Source of the DNA: Geodermatophilus sabuli
GTDB taxonomy: Bacteria > Actinomycetota > Actinomycetes > Mycobacteriales > Geodermatophilaceae
Length of the DNA stretch: 64,000 nt
Assembly (NCBI RefSeq): GCF_010686765.1
Contig: NZ_JAAGWF010000018.1
Coordinates: 118,711-182,710, forward strand
Direction: 5' to 3'
The translations under genes were made by a program, and so were the position numbers. This document shows positions 36,013 to 46,861 of the stretch, piece after piece (the stretch's first letter is position 1; each line of letters opens with the position of its first letter). The notes beneath the pieces are model-generated. The model was not told the origin of the DNA, did no database searches, and worked only from the letters and a program-made list of their open reading frames with translations.

Positions 36013-37892
36013 CGGGCCAGCCCGCCCATCGCCCGCTGGCGCAGCGAGATGGCCTGCTGCTCGAGCGCCATCAGCTGGCCGAAGGCCCGCATGTACTCGT
36101 CGGCGGACTCGACCGGGTTCATCCGCTGCAGCTTCCCCTTGAGCGCGGCCACCCGGCGCACCGTGTGCATCTCCTCCAGCCGGGCCAGCACCGCGGCGAC
36201 GTAGCCGGCGTCGGCCTCGGCCGCCGAGCGCAGCGGCTCCACGGCCAGGGCGGTCAGCGAGGCCCGGGCGGAGTCGCTGGAGCAGTGCGCGGCGACCTCG
36301 TCCAGCCAGGCCGGTCCGGTGACGCGGGTGGCCGCCGCTCCCCCGGCGCCCGCGACCGCCGCGGCCACCGCGGCGTGGTCCGGGTCGGTGTAGGCCTCGA
36401 CCGGGATGGCGTCGAACGAGGGCCCGGCGAGCTCGGGCACCTGCAGCGCCGCCTTCACCGCCTCCCGCTCGACGGTCACCGCCGCGTCGTCCGGCGTCCG
36501 CGTCGTCGCCCGGGGCCTGGACCGTTGGGGGGTGTTCCCCTCGCCGGTCAGCCGGCGGACCCGCTCCTGCACCTCGGTCTCGTCGGTGTTGCCGATCATC
36601 CCGGCCAGCTGGCGGGCGTAGGCGGGCCGCAGCGCCTGGTCCTTGATCTGCGCGACCAGCGGCACGGTCTTCTCCAGCGCGGCGACCCGGCCCTCGACGG
36701 TGTCGAGGTCGTAGCCGGCCAGCGTCGTCTTCAGGACGAACGCGATCAGCGGCGTCCGGCGGGCCACCAGGTCGCGCACGGCCGCGTCCCCGTGCGCCTG
36801 CCGCAGCTCGCACGGGTCCCGGCCGTCGGGCTCGACGGCGACGAAGGTCTGGCCGACGAACCGCTGGTCCTCGGCGAAGGTCTTCATCGCCGCGGCCTGG
36901 CCCGCGGCGTCCCCGTCGAAGGTGTAGATGACCTCGCCGCGGAACTCGTCCTGGTCCATCAGCAACCGGCGGAGCACTCCGATGTGCTCCGCCCCGAACG
37001 CCGTGCCGCAGGACGCCACGGCGGTGGTCACCCCGGCGAGGTGACAGGCCATGACGTCGGTGTAGCCCTCGACGACGACGGCCTGGTGGCGGCGGGCGAT
37101 GTCGCGCTTGGCCCGGTCGACGCCGTAGAGGACGGTGCTCTTCTTGTAGAGCGGGGTCTCCGGTGTGTTGAGGTACTTCGGGCCCGGGTCGTCGTCCATC
37201 AGCTTGCGCGCGCCGAAGCCGATGACGTCGCCGGTGATGTCGCGGATCGGCCACACCAGCCGCCGGTGGAACCGGTCGATCAGGGTGCCCCGGGAGGACT
37301 CCTTGGCCAGGCCGCCGGTGACCAGCTCAGCCTGGGTGAAGCCCTGCGCGCGCAGGTGACGGGTGAGCCCGTCCCAGCCGCCGGGGGCGAAGCCGCAGCC
37401 GAAGTCGAGGGCCACCTGCCGGTCGAAGCCGCGGTCGGCGAGGAACTGCCGCGCCGGTGCGGCGTCGGGGGTGCCCAGTTGCTCGGCGTAGAAGGCCGCG
37501 GCGGCGGTGTTGGCCGCGACCAGCCGGGCCCGCTGGCCGGCCTGCGCGCGGTCGGGGGCACCGGTCGGGCGGCCGCCGTCGTCCTCGTAGTGCAGCTCGA
37601 CGTTGGCCCGCCCGGCCAGCAGCTCGACGGCCTCGGTGAAGGACAGGTGGTCGATCTGCTGCACGAAGGAGATGACGTCGCCACCCACCCCGCACCCGAA
37701 ACAGTGGAAGAGGTTCCTCGTCGGGGTCACCTGGAACGACGGCGACTTCTCGTCGTGGAACGGGCACAGGCCCTTGAGGCTGCCACCGCCGGCCCGCTTG
37801 AGCTGCAGGTGCTCGCCGACGATGTCGTCGATCTTCGACCGCTCGCGGACCAGGGCGATGTCAGCGGCGCGGATCCGGCCTCGTCCGGCCAT
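36009..37892 (-). CDS. dnaG: DNA primase
   Basis: 627-residue primase that makes RNA primers for the replication fork. The N-terminal zinc finger reads CPFHDEKSPSF then HCFGCG. The catalytic core contains the TOPRIM segments VVVEGYTDVMA and YTFDGDAAGQAA. The C-terminal DnaB-binding domain is about 490-620. ATG at 37892 gives the standard start, MAGRGRIRAADIALVRERS. It overlaps the stop of the upstream gene by one base (TGATG) and the start of the next gene by four, forming a tight operon. Confidence 0.98.
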   Translation of the reverse strand: MAGRGRIRAADIALVRERSKIDDIVGEHLQLKRAGGGSLKGLCPFHDEKSPSFQVTPTRNLFHCFGCGVGGDVISFVQQIDHLSFTEAVELLAGRANVELHYEDDGGRPTGAPDRAQAGQRARLVAANTAAAAFYAEQLGTPDAAPARQFLADRGFDRQVALDFGCGFAPGGWDGLTRHLRAQGFTQAELVTGGLAKESSRGTLIDRFHRRLVWPIRDITGDVIGFGARKLMDDDPGPKYLNTPETPLYKKSTVLYGVDRAKRDIARRHQAVVVEGYTDVMACHLAGVTTAVASCGTAFGAEHIGVLRRLLMDQDEFRGEVIYTFDGDAAGQAAAMKTFAEDQRFVGQTFVAVEPDGRDPCELRQAHGDAAVRDLVARRTPLIAFVLKTTLAGYDLDTVEGRVAALEKTVPLVAQIKDQALRPAYARQLAGMIGNTDETEVQERVRRLTGEGNTPQRSRPRATTRTPDDAAVTVEREAVKAALQVPELAGPSFDAIPVEAYTDPDHAAVAAAVAGAGGAAATRVTGPAWLDEVAAHCSSDSARASLTALAVEPLRSAAEADAGYVAAVLARLEEMHTVRRVAALKGKLQRMNPVESADEYMRAFGQLMALEQQAISLRQRAMGGLAR

Positions 37893-38401
37893 CAGCTGCC
37901 TCCTGCCACGGCTCCGCCGGTGACCGCGGCGGTGGTGGCCGCCTCGTCGCGGCGGCTCATGACCAATGCCAGCCAGAGCAGGAAGACCTGGTGGTCCAGC
38001 GACAGCGCGTCGTCGGCGGTCAGGGTCGGGCGCGGTGACCAGCCGCCGGTCGTGCCCGTCTCGGCGACCACCCGCTTCCCGTCGAGGTACCGGTACCCGC
38101 CCTTCCAGCGGGAGACCACCTCGGCGTGCAGGAGGGTGCCGGCCAGGTCGACCTCCCACGTGCCCTTCCAGAACGACGTCTGCCGGGCCGACAGCCGGAC
38201 GGCGTCCTCCGGCTCGCTCGCCCAGCGGCCGGTCAGTGCCCGCTTGCGCTTGGCCAGCACCCACTCGCGGTCGCCGACGACGGCCGTGGCCGCCTCCTTC
38301 CAGCTCGACGCGCGCAGGACCGCCACGACGGCACCGTCGCGCAGCACCGGCAGCTCGCCCTTCGCTGTGCCGGCCGAGCCGGCCTTGCCCAGTTCCAGCA
38401 C
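37892..38401 (-). CDS. Hypothetical protein upstream of dnaG
   Basis: 169 residues, no recognised family. It reads as a compact alpha/beta protein with tryptophan-rich strands (SFWKGTWEVDLAGTLLHAEVVSRWKGG, shortened SFWKGTWEVDL) and ends with a small-residue tail. It has one hydrophobic stretch, HQVFLLWLALVMS, near residue 140. It is coupled to dnaG by a one-base overlap. A similar gene sits before dnaG in other high-GC actinobacteria, as far as I recall. Confidence 0.75.
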   Translation of the reverse strand: MLELGKAGSAGTAKGELPVLRDGAVVAVLRASSWKEAATAVVGDREWVLAKRKRALTGRWASEPEDAVRLSARQTSFWKGTWEVDLAGTLLHAEVVSRWKGGYRYLDGKRVVAETGTTGGWSPRPTLTADDALSLDHQVFLLWLALVMSRRDEAATTAAVTGGAVAGGS

Positions 38402-38414
38402 GGATCCTCCTCGG

Positions 38415-39044
38415 TCAGCCGATCCCGGGTGCGCCGGCGACGCTCTCGCCGGTCACGCGGTAGAGCAGGTAGGCCGCCGTCTCGCGGAGGATGTACCGGA
38501 ACTGCGTCGTCCGGGTCTGCACCGCCGGCCCCTGCCGGGTGGGGGAGCTGTCGGCGGTGATCCCGGCGTCCTCGGCCATCCGCTCGGCGCGCATGGCGTG
38601 CCACGGGTCGGTCACCAGGACGGCGGAGACCCAGCCGCGCTCGTCGAAGGCGGCCGACACCGCGCGCATGCTCTCCAGGGTGTCCACGCCGTGCTCGACG
38701 GCGAGCAGCGCGTCGGCCGGCACCCCGGCCTCGCCCAGGTAGTCCCGCCCGGCCTCGGCCTCCGTGAACTGGTCACCGGCGGCCTTGCCACCCACCGTCA
38801 CGACGACCGGCGCGACACCGGCCTCGTACAGGCGAAGGGCGTGCTCCAGCCGGGCCTCGAAGATCGACGACGGGACGCCGTTGTACTGCGCCGACCCGAG
38901 CACGACGATCGCGTCCGACACCGGCCGGGCGTCCTGCCGCGCCGTCCACCAGATCGCCGCCGCGGTCGAGCCGACCAGCAGGACGAACGCCAGCACGAGC
39001 GCGCCGACGACCCGGCCCACCAGGCTCCCGATCCGCACCCCCAC
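38415..39044 (-). CDS. YdcF/SanA-family DUF218 membrane-anchored protein
   Basis: 209 residues. One N-terminal membrane helix (about 9-32) precedes a DUF218 domain: DAIVVLGSAQYNGVPSSIFEARLEHAL, then PVVVTVGGKAAGDQFTEAE and VTDPWHAMRAERMA. Family members affect envelope integrity and are thought to bind nucleotide-like ligands. It lies 13 bases upstream of the next gene in the dnaG operon. Confidence 0.9.
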   Translation of the reverse strand: MGVRIGSLVGRVVGALVLAFVLLVGSTAAAIWWTARQDARPVSDAIVVLGSAQYNGVPSSIFEARLEHALRLYEAGVAPVVVTVGGKAAGDQFTEAEAGRDYLGEAGVPADALLAVEHGVDTLESMRAVSAAFDERGWVSAVLVTDPWHAMRAERMAEDAGITADSSPTRQGPAVQTRTTQFRYILRETAAYLLYRVTGESVAGAPGIG

Positions 39045-39134
39045 GCGTCATGGGTACCACGCGCCACCGTGGGCGGACCCGGTGCAGGGACCCGCGGCGA
39101 GCCTGCGAGTCGTGGGGGGCACCGGGGCACTCGT

Positions 39135-41843
39135 TCAGGAGCCGGCGCGCTCGCCTCCCAGCGCGGCGCGGGCGGCCTCCAGCCGGGCGACCGGCACGCG
39201 GAACGGCGAGCAGGAGACGTAGTCCAGCCCGACGGCGTGGAAGAAGTGCACGGAGTCGGGGTCGCCGCCGTGCTCGCCGCAGACCCCGAGCTTGAGCTCC
39301 GGCCGGGCCCGGCGGCCGCCCTCGACGGCGATCTCGACCAGCCGGCCGACGCCCTCGCGGTCGAGGGACTCGAACGGCGAGACGCCGAAGATGCCCTTGT
39401 CCAGGTAGGCGTGGAAGAACGCCGCCTCGACGTCGTCGCGGGAGAAACCCCAGGTCATCTGGGTGAGGTCGTTGGTGCCGAAGGAGAAGAACTCCGCCGA
39501 CGGGGCGATCTCGTCCGCGGTCAGCGCCGCGCGGGGCACCTCGATCATGGTGCCGATCAGGGCGCGGACGTCCACGCCGTGGCTCTCGCACACGTCGGCC
39601 AGGACCTGCTCGGACTCCTCCCGGATCGCTTCGAGCTCCTGCACCGCGCCGACCAGCGGGATCATGATCTCCGGCCGCGGGTCGCCGCCGGCCTCCCGGC
39701 ACTCCGACGCCGCCTCGGCGATGGCCCGCACCTGCATCGCGAACAGGCCGGGGACCACCAGGCCCAGCCGGACCCCGCGCAGCCCCAGCATCGGATTGGA
39801 CTCGTGCAGCCGGCGGACGGCGGTCAGCAACCGCAGCGTGCCCTCGTCCGCGTGGCCCTTGGCCTCGGCGACCGCCACCCGTACCGACAGCTCGGTCAGG
39901 TCGGGGAGGAACTCGTGCAGCGGCGGGTCGAGCAGCCGGACGGTCACCGGCAGGCCGTCCATCGCCTCGAAGATCTCCAGGAAGTCCTGCTTCTGCAGCG
40001 GCTCCAGGGCGTCGAGGGCGGCCTGCCGCTCGTCGTCGCCCTCGGCGAGGATCAGCTTCTCCACCAGCTGGCGCCGGTCACCGAGGAACATGTGCTCGGT
40101 CCGGCACAGCCCGATGCCCTCGGCGCCGAACCGCCGCGCCCGTGCCGAGTCCTCCGGGGTGTCGGCGTTGGTGCGCACGCCCAGCCGCCGCACCTCGTCG
40201 GCGTGGGCGAGGATCCGGTGCACGCTGCGGACGAGGTCGTCGGCGTCCTCGGCGTCCGGGTCGAGCTCGCCCTCGAAGTAGCGGACCACCGACGACGGCT
40301 CGACCGGCACCTCGCCCAGCCACACCTTGCCGGTGGACCCGTCGATGGAGATGACGTCGCCCTCGCGGACGACCGTGCCGTCCGGCGCGGTGAACTGCCT
40401 GTTCTTGGTGTCGACCTGCAGCTCCTCGGCGCCGCAGACGCAGGTCTTGCCCATGCCGCGGGCGACGACGGCGGCGTGCGAGGTCTTGCCGCCCCGGCTG
40501 GTCAGCACGCCCTGCGCGGCGATCATGCCGGAGAGGTCGTCAGGGTTGGTCTCGCGACGGACCAGGACGACGGCCTCGCCGCGCTTCTCCCACGCGACGG
40601 CCTCCTCCGAGGAGAAGACCGCCTTGCCGACGGCGGCACCGGGCGAGGCGTTCATGCCCTGGGTGAGCTGCTGGGCGTCCCCGCCGGAGACGAACCGCGG
40701 GAACATCAGCTGGGCGAGCTGGTCTCCGGTCACCCGGCGGACGGCCTCGTCCATGTCGATGAGGCCCTCGTCGACCAGCTGGGTGGCGATGACGAACGCG
40801 GCCCCGGCGGTGCGCTTGCCCACGCGGGTCTGCAGCATCCAGAGCTTGTTGCGCTCGATGGTGAACTCGATGTCGCAGAGGTCGCGGTAGTGCGACTCCA
40901 GCCGGGACATCGTCTGCATGAGCTCCTCGTAGGCGCTCCGGTCGATGGCCTCGAGGTCGGCGAGCGGCACGGTGTTGCGGATGCCGGCCACGACGTCCTC
41001 GCCCTGCGCGTTCTGCAGGTAGTCGCCGTACACGCCCTGCGCCCCGCTGCCCGGGTCGCGGGTGAACGCCACCCCGGTGCCGGAGTCCTCCCCCAGGTTG
41101 CCGAAGACCATGGCGCAGACGTTGACCGCGGTGCCGGCGTCACTGGGGATGCGCTCCCGGCGGCGGTAGATGACCGCCCGGTCGGAGTTCCACGAGTCGA
41201 AGACGGCGTTGATCGCCATGTCCATCTGCTCACGCGGGTCCATCGGGAAGTCGCGGCCGCACTGCTCGGCGACGATGGCCTTGAACCGGCGGACGACGTC
41301 GGCCAGGTGCCCGGCGTCCAGGTCGAGGTCGAGCTCGGTGCCCTGCTCGGCCTTGACCTCGTCGAGGGCGTGCTCGAACAGCTCGCCGTCGATGCCGAGC
41401 ACCGTCTTGCCGAACATCTGGATCAGCCGGCGGTAGGAGTCCCACGCGAAGCGCTCGCTGCCCGACTGCCGTGCCAGCCCCTGCACCGAGTCGTCGTTGA
41501 GGCCCACGTTGAGGACCGTCTCCATCATCCCCGGCATGGACGCCGCGGCTCCGGAGCGCACCGACACGAGCAGCGGGTCGTCGGCGTCCCCGAGGGTCTT
41601 GCCCATCGCCTGCTCCAGCGTGCGCAGGTGCTCGGTCACCTGGTCGGCCAGCTCCGGCGGGGTGCTGCCGTGCTCCAAGTAGTAGCGGCAGGCATCGGTG
41701 GTGATGGTGAACCCGGGCGGCACCGGCAGCCCGAGGTTGGTCATCTCCGCGAGGTTCGCGCCCTTCCCGCCCAGCAGGTCCCTCTGGTCCTTGCTGCCCT
41801 CGCTGAAGTCGTAGACCCAGGTCCTCGCCCCGGTTCCGCCCAC
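39135..41843 (-). CDS. ppdK: Pyruvate, phosphate dikinase
   Basis: 902-residue enzyme converting pyruvate, ATP and phosphate to phosphoenolpyruvate, AMP and PPi. The ATP-grasp domain (about 1-340) begins VYDFSEGSKDQRDLLGGKGANLAEM. The swivelling phosphohistidine domain carries GGKTSHAAVVARGMGKTCV. The C-terminal PEP barrel ends with LGVCGEHGGDP near 840-870. GTG at 41843 follows GGAGG by six bases and gives the family length. It supports gluconeogenesis from the organic acids that the catabolic clusters would yield. Confidence 0.97.
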   Translation of the reverse strand: MGGTGARTWVYDFSEGSKDQRDLLGGKGANLAEMTNLGLPVPPGFTITTDACRYYLEHGSTPPELADQVTEHLRTLEQAMGKTLGDADDPLLVSVRSGAAASMPGMMETVLNVGLNDDSVQGLARQSGSERFAWDSYRRLIQMFGKTVLGIDGELFEHALDEVKAEQGTELDLDLDAGHLADVVRRFKAIVAEQCGRDFPMDPREQMDMAINAVFDSWNSDRAVIYRRRERIPSDAGTAVNVCAMVFGNLGEDSGTGVAFTRDPGSGAQGVYGDYLQNAQGEDVVAGIRNTVPLADLEAIDRSAYEELMQTMSRLESHYRDLCDIEFTIERNKLWMLQTRVGKRTAGAAFVIATQLVDEGLIDMDEAVRRVTGDQLAQLMFPRFVSGGDAQQLTQGMNASPGAAVGKAVFSSEEAVAWEKRGEAVVLVRRETNPDDLSGMIAAQGVLTSRGGKTSHAAVVARGMGKTCVCGAEELQVDTKNRQFTAPDGTVVREGDVISIDGSTGKVWLGEVPVEPSSVVRYFEGELDPDAEDADDLVRSVHRILAHADEVRRLGVRTNADTPEDSARARRFGAEGIGLCRTEHMFLGDRRQLVEKLILAEGDDERQAALDALEPLQKQDFLEIFEAMDGLPVTVRLLDPPLHEFLPDLTELSVRVAVAEAKGHADEGTLRLLTAVRRLHESNPMLGLRGVRLGLVVPGLFAMQVRAIAEAASECREAGGDPRPEIMIPLVGAVQELEAIREESEQVLADVCESHGVDVRALIGTMIEVPRAALTADEIAPSAEFFSFGTNDLTQMTWGFSRDDVEAAFFHAYLDKGIFGVSPFESLDREGVGRLVEIAVEGGRRARPELKLGVCGEHGGDPDSVHFFHAVGLDYVSCSPFRVPVARLEAARAALGGERAGS

Positions 41844-42082
41844 CGTGCACCTCCGTGCTCGTCCACCGGCCAGCTCCCCGCCGGGGCAGCCGATCGATCC
41901 CCCGGCGGACACGGCCCCGACGCGTGACGCCACCGTCGGCGGTAGACGTCTGATACGTCCTGTCGGGACCTAGACCGGGATCCTGTCCCACCGGGACGGG
42001 GTCCGCCAGACAGGTGTGACGCGTCCCTCACCCACAGCGGGGGCTGCCGACGCTCCGCCGGAAGGAGGACACCGGCCTCCGG

Positions 42083-42568
42083 TCACCAGGCCGAGAACCG
42101 ACCGATGCACAGGTCGCCGTCATCGCGCACCCGCACCGACACCCGCGCGTTCCGGGCCTCGTCGTCCCCTCCACGAACGTAGGTCACGAGCACCTCGACG
42201 ACCTCCCGTCCGTACGCCGTGCCGGGTTCGGTGCCCATGATGGCGTGCTGGTCCACGACCGGTCGGTCGGCGGGGACGCGGTCGAGGTGCAACTGGACGG
42301 TGCTCGCGGCGGTGAACGCCGGCAGGTAGTGGCACGTCATCTGCGAGACGGTCTGGGCGTCGCGGTCGTTCCAGGCCGTGATCCAGTCCTCGGCGAAGGC
42401 CACCGGCGGGGACGGCGTCCCCTGGCCGCTGCCCACGACCGCGGCGAGGACGCCGGCCGCGGCCACCGCCAGCCCCCCGACGAGGGCCGTCCGCCGGTGA
42501 CGCGGGGACGGCGACCGGCCGCCACCGCTCTGCTGGATCTCTCCTGCGGAGGAGACTGACGGCGCCAT
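42083..42568 (-). CDS. Hypothetical membrane-anchored NTF2-like protein
   Basis: 161 residues. A disordered N-terminus is followed by a membrane helix (about 28-48, ALVGGLAVAAAGVLAAVVGS) and an extracellular domain starting FAEDWITAWNDRDAQTVSQMTC that resembles SnoaL/NTF2-like folds. It contains two cysteines that could form a disulfide (MTCHY, DLCIG). Function unknown. The similar gene 80 bases upstream suggests a local duplication of type. Confidence 0.7.
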   Translation of the reverse strand: MAPSVSSAGEIQQSGGGRSPSPRHRRTALVGGLAVAAAGVLAAVVGSGQGTPSPPVAFAEDWITAWNDRDAQTVSQMTCHYLPAFTAASTVQLHLDRVPADRPVVDQHAIMGTEPGTAYGREVVEVLVTYVRGGDDEARNARVSVRVRDDGDLCIGRFSAW

Positions 42569-42649
42569 GGGACCTCCCGGGGCGACCGGTACTGCTCCGT
42601 CAGCGTGGGCGCCGCGTGAGCAGCACCGACAGGGCCGGAGGTCCCCCGC

Positions 42650-43105
42650 TCAGGCGCCGGGAGCGGTTCCGCAGACCCGCGGGCCGTCCTCGCTGACCAC
42701 GGTCAGGACGCTCGTGCTCCCGTCGGTCCAGGTGACCGTGACCCGCTGGACGGGATCGCCGTCGACCTCGCCGGCGGCCGTGGCGGTCACCTCGCCACGG
42801 CCGGTCGGCGCGTACCGGGCGGCCACCTGATCCGCTGCGACGTCGGCCCGCTGCTCCTCGCAGAGCAGCTCGTGGGCCGTCTGCAGGTCGTCCTGGCCGA
42901 GCGCGTCGAGGAAGACGCCGGTGACCTGCCGCGCCTGCTCGTCGGCACTGCCCTTGACCAGCGGGAGCCCCACGGCCATCCCGACGGCGACGGCGACCGT
43001 GCCGCCGAGGATCGCCAGCAGCAGGCCCTGCCGGGACCGCGGCGTGCCGGTGTGCAGCGGCGTCGGGTCGTCGTCGTAGAGGTAGGGCCCCGGGGTGTCG
43101 CTCAT
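42650..43105 (-). CDS. Hypothetical membrane-anchored NTF2-like protein coupled to dusB
   Basis: 151 residues with an N-terminal cytoplasmic tail, one helix (about 27-49) and an extracellular domain (QARQVTGVFLDALGQDDLQTAHELLCEEQ) typical of small lumazine/NTF2-like secreted domains. Two cysteines (LLCEEQ, RVCGT) could pair. ATG at 43105 overlaps the dusB stop (ATGA). Function unknown. Confidence 0.75.
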   Translation of the reverse strand: MSDTPGPYLYDDDPTPLHTGTPRSRQGLLLAILGGTVAVAVGMAVGLPLVKGSADEQARQVTGVFLDALGQDDLQTAHELLCEEQRADVAADQVAARYAPTGRGEVTATAAGEVDGDPVQRVTVTWTDGSTSVLTVVSEDGPRVCGTAPGA

Positions 43106-44262
43106 CCGCCGCTCACCATCAGCTCGGCCCCGGCCGGCGGCCGGGGATCGTCCCGGTCGGCGAGCCAGCCCTCGGGCAGGGCCACCGGGCGCGGCGGGGT
43201 GGTGCGCCCGCGCGGCGCCCCGAGGACGGCGACCGGGTAGGGCTGGTCGGGGATGCCGGCGAGCAGCTCGGCGAGCTCGTCGAGGCCGCTGACCATGGCC
43301 AGCGCGCGGCGGACGTCGGAGCCGACCGAGAAGCCCTTGAGGTACCAGGCGACGTGCTTGCGGAAGTCGGTGCAGCCGTGCAGCTCGCCCTGGTCCTCCG
43401 ACAGCAGGGTGGCGTGCCGGTGCATGACGGCGGCGACCTCCCGCAGGGTGGGCAGGGCCCGTCGTGGCGTCCCGGCGAAGGCGGCGGCCAGGTCGCCGAA
43501 CAGCCACGGCCGGCCCAGGCAGCCCCGCCCGATGACGACGCCCGCGCAGCCGGTCTCGGCGACCATGCGCAGTGCGTCGTCGGCCTCCCAGATGTCGCCG
43601 TTGCCGAGCACGGGGATGTCGACGGCCTCGACCAGCCGGGTGATGTGCGACCAGTCGGCGGTGCCGCTGTAGAGCTGGTCGGCGGTGCGCCCGTGCAGGG
43701 TGATCGCGGCGGCGCCCTCGTCCTGCGCCGTCCGGCCGGCGTCGAGGTAGGTGACGTGGTCGGCGTCGATGCCGATGCGGGTCTTCACCGTGACCGGGAC
43801 GTCACCGGCCGCGCGGACCGCCGACCGCACGATGTCGCGGAACAGCACCCGTCGCCACGGCAGGGCCGAGCCGCCGCCCTTGCGGGTGACCTTGGGTACC
43901 GGGCAGCCGAAGTTCAGGTCGACGTGCGCCGGCCGGGTGCCGGCCACGCCCTCGTCGACCAGCATCTCGACCGCCCGGCCGACGGTCGCCGGGTCGACGC
44001 CGTAGAGCTGGACGGAGAACGCGTCCTTCTCGCCCGGAGTCGCGCGGACCATCTCCAGCGTCTTCTCGTTGCGCTCCACCAGAGCCCGCGTCGTGATCAT
44101 CTCGCAGACGTAGAGGCCTGCCCCGAACTCGCGGCACAGCGTCCGGAAGGCCGGGTTGGTGATGCCGGCCATGGGCGCGAGCACGACGGCAGGGTCGACG
44201 GCCAGCGCGCCGAGCTCGAGCGGCGGCAGGGCGGCCGTCGTCGGCTCGAGCACGCTGGTCAT
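43102..44262 (-). CDS. dusB: tRNA-dihydrouridine synthase
   Basis: 386-residue flavoenzyme reducing uridines in tRNA. The TIM barrel has VVLAPMAGITNPAFRTLCREFGAGL, the catalytic-site segment LNFGCPVPKVTRKGGGSALP with the active cysteine, VTVKTRIGID, ITLHGRTADQLYSG and VLGNGDIWEADDAL. A C-terminal helical RNA-binding domain follows. ATG at 44262 gives the usual N-terminus but no strong ribosome site is seen. The C-terminus is about 40 residues longer than in enterobacterial DusB. Confidence 0.96.
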   Translation of the reverse strand: MTSVLEPTTAALPPLELGALAVDPAVVLAPMAGITNPAFRTLCREFGAGLYVCEMITTRALVERNEKTLEMVRATPGEKDAFSVQLYGVDPATVGRAVEMLVDEGVAGTRPAHVDLNFGCPVPKVTRKGGGSALPWRRVLFRDIVRSAVRAAGDVPVTVKTRIGIDADHVTYLDAGRTAQDEGAAAITLHGRTADQLYSGTADWSHITRLVEAVDIPVLGNGDIWEADDALRMVAETGCAGVVIGRGCLGRPWLFGDLAAAFAGTPRRALPTLREVAAVMHRHATLLSEDQGELHGCTDFRKHVAWYLKGFSVGSDVRRALAMVSGLDELAELLAGIPDQPYPVAVLGAPRGRTTPPRPVALPEGWLADRDDPRPPAGAELMVSGG

Positions 44263-44284
44263 GCCGTCCAGGGTAGGAGAAGGA

Positions 44285-44335
44285 CCCCGCTGCCCCTCAC
44301 CGCTCGCACGCTCGCGGCGGGCCCCGGCAGCGGGG
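44285..44335 (-). terminator. 10-bp hairpin after glyS
   Basis: CCCCGCTGCC at 44285-44294 pairs with GGCAGCGGGG at 44326-44335. It lies between the end of glyS and the start of dusB on the minus strand and probably separates the two transcripts. Confidence 0.55.
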
Positions 44336-44363
44336 CCGATGGTCAGGTCACACCCCGCTACCA

Positions 44364-45779
<1,416 letters not shown>

Positions 45780-45877
45780 GGGAGCTCCATCCGGCTGGCG
45801 GTCGGCGGTTGACCCACCCACGGTAGTTGGCGGAGTCCTCCGCACCGGCGCGTGGCCCGTCCGGTCACCGGCGGCGG

Positions 45878-46315
45878 TCAGGCCACCGGACCGGCAGCCG
45901 ACGAGGCGGCAGGCGCGGGCACCGGCGGCCGGCCGGGGCCGAGCAGTCCGGTGTCGCCGTCGATGGTCGCGCCGCGCAGGAGCATGACCAGCAGCACCGC
46001 GCCGAGGACCAGCAGCACGACGACGACCGCGGCGATCCACGGCCAGGTCCGGTGCCTGCGCCGAGGCCTCGGAGGCGAGGGCTCGTCGGGGCCGGGTGCG
46101 CTCCACTCGAGCGTGCCGGCCGGGGTCTCGGCGCCCCGGCCGGCGAGGGTCACGGTGGGGTCGTCCTCGTGGACGGGCGGCCTCGCGAGCCTCCCCGCCG
46201 CCACGTCGGCGCGGACCGCGCGACCGGGTCGCGGTGGCCGGGCCACCCGCCGGGTCGGGTCGGCCGACGAGGAGGGCGGGTGCTGTCCCCCGTCGCCGGG
46301 TGCCGGCTGGCTCAT
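45878..46315 (-). CDS. Hypothetical single-pass membrane protein
   Basis: 145 residues. A long Pro/Arg/Ser-rich cytoplasmic region (1-95) precedes one membrane helix (about 98-122, [21 protein letters not shown]) and a short extracellular tail. ATG at 46315 is chosen over a longer reading because the upstream part is pure Arg/Pro shadow sequence. No function is recognised. Confidence 0.6.
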   Translation of the reverse strand: MSQPAPGDGGQHPPSSSADPTRRVARPPRPGRAVRADVAAGRLARPPVHEDDPTVTLAGRGAETPAGTLEWSAPGPDEPSPPRPRRRHRTWPWIAAVVVVLLVLGAVLLVMLLRGATIDGDTGLLGPGRPPVPAPAASSAAGPVA

Positions 46316-46367
46316 CGCGTCTCCCCCGTCGTCGTCCGCCCCGCCGGGGTGCCCACGGGACGCCGGT

Positions 46368-46673
46368 TCACGCCTGCGCGGGCCGGGCCGCCGTCTCGTC
46401 GGCCGGCAGGTAGACACCGGGCTCGTCGACCGCGTGCACCCACACCGGCGCGCCGGCGATCTTCACGGCAGCGGCCGAGAGGGCCCGGCGGTAGGCGCCG
46501 ACGCCGTCCCACCGGGTGACCAGCGCCCACAGCTGCGGGTCGTCGGCCGACCGCCCCACCTCGCCGTCCCGGAAGCCGGGCCGCTCGGCGAGCGCGGCCA
46601 GCAGCGCGTCGACGTCGGCGGTCAGGCTCGCCGCCTCCTGCTCCAGCACCCGCAGCCGGGTCACCGCGAACAC
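46368..46673 (-). CDS. ABM-type monooxygenase-fold protein
   Basis: 101 residues of the antibiotic-biosynthesis-monooxygenase (dimeric ferredoxin-like) fold: FAVTRLRVLEQEAASLTADVDALLAALAERPGF, then LWALVTRWDGVGAYRRALSA. The family includes quinol monooxygenases and heme-degrading proteins, but small members without distinctive residues cannot be assigned. It lies downstream of uppS, separated by the direct repeats. Confidence 0.75.
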   Translation of the reverse strand: MFAVTRLRVLEQEAASLTADVDALLAALAERPGFRDGEVGRSADDPQLWALVTRWDGVGAYRRALSAAAVKIAGAPVWVHAVDEPGVYLPADETAARPAQA

Positions 46674-46726
46674 GTGGTCCTCCTCGTCGCTCGACCGCCA
46701 GCCCGATCGATCGTCGCAGACCCCAG

Positions 46727-46861
46727 TCCTCGCTCGCCGGCGCTCGCTGCGATGCTCCCGCGGCTGTCGTCAGGCGGTGCCCGTCGGCCTGACTCCGCGC
46801 CCCGGTCCGCTCCTCGCTCGCCGGCGCTCGCTGCGATGCTCCCGCGGCTGTCGTCAGGCGG
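46727..46861. repeat. Two perfect 51-base direct repeats
   Basis: Copy 1 is at 46727-46777 and copy 2 at 46811-46861, 84 bases apart from start to start. Each begins TCCTCGCTCGCCGGCG and ends TCGTCAGGCGG. Copy 2 contains the stop codon and last eight coding-strand bases of uppS. Each copy includes the short palindrome CGCCGGCG. The origin may be a local duplication or an interspersed repeat family of this genome. Confidence 0.85.

Noticed and set aside
35910..41927. Open frame of about 2000 codons on the plus strand
   Set aside because: It runs antisense to dnaG, its neighbours and ppdK, has Arg/Gly/Val/Glu-rich shadow composition and no recognisable domain. Long antisense frames are expected at this GC content.
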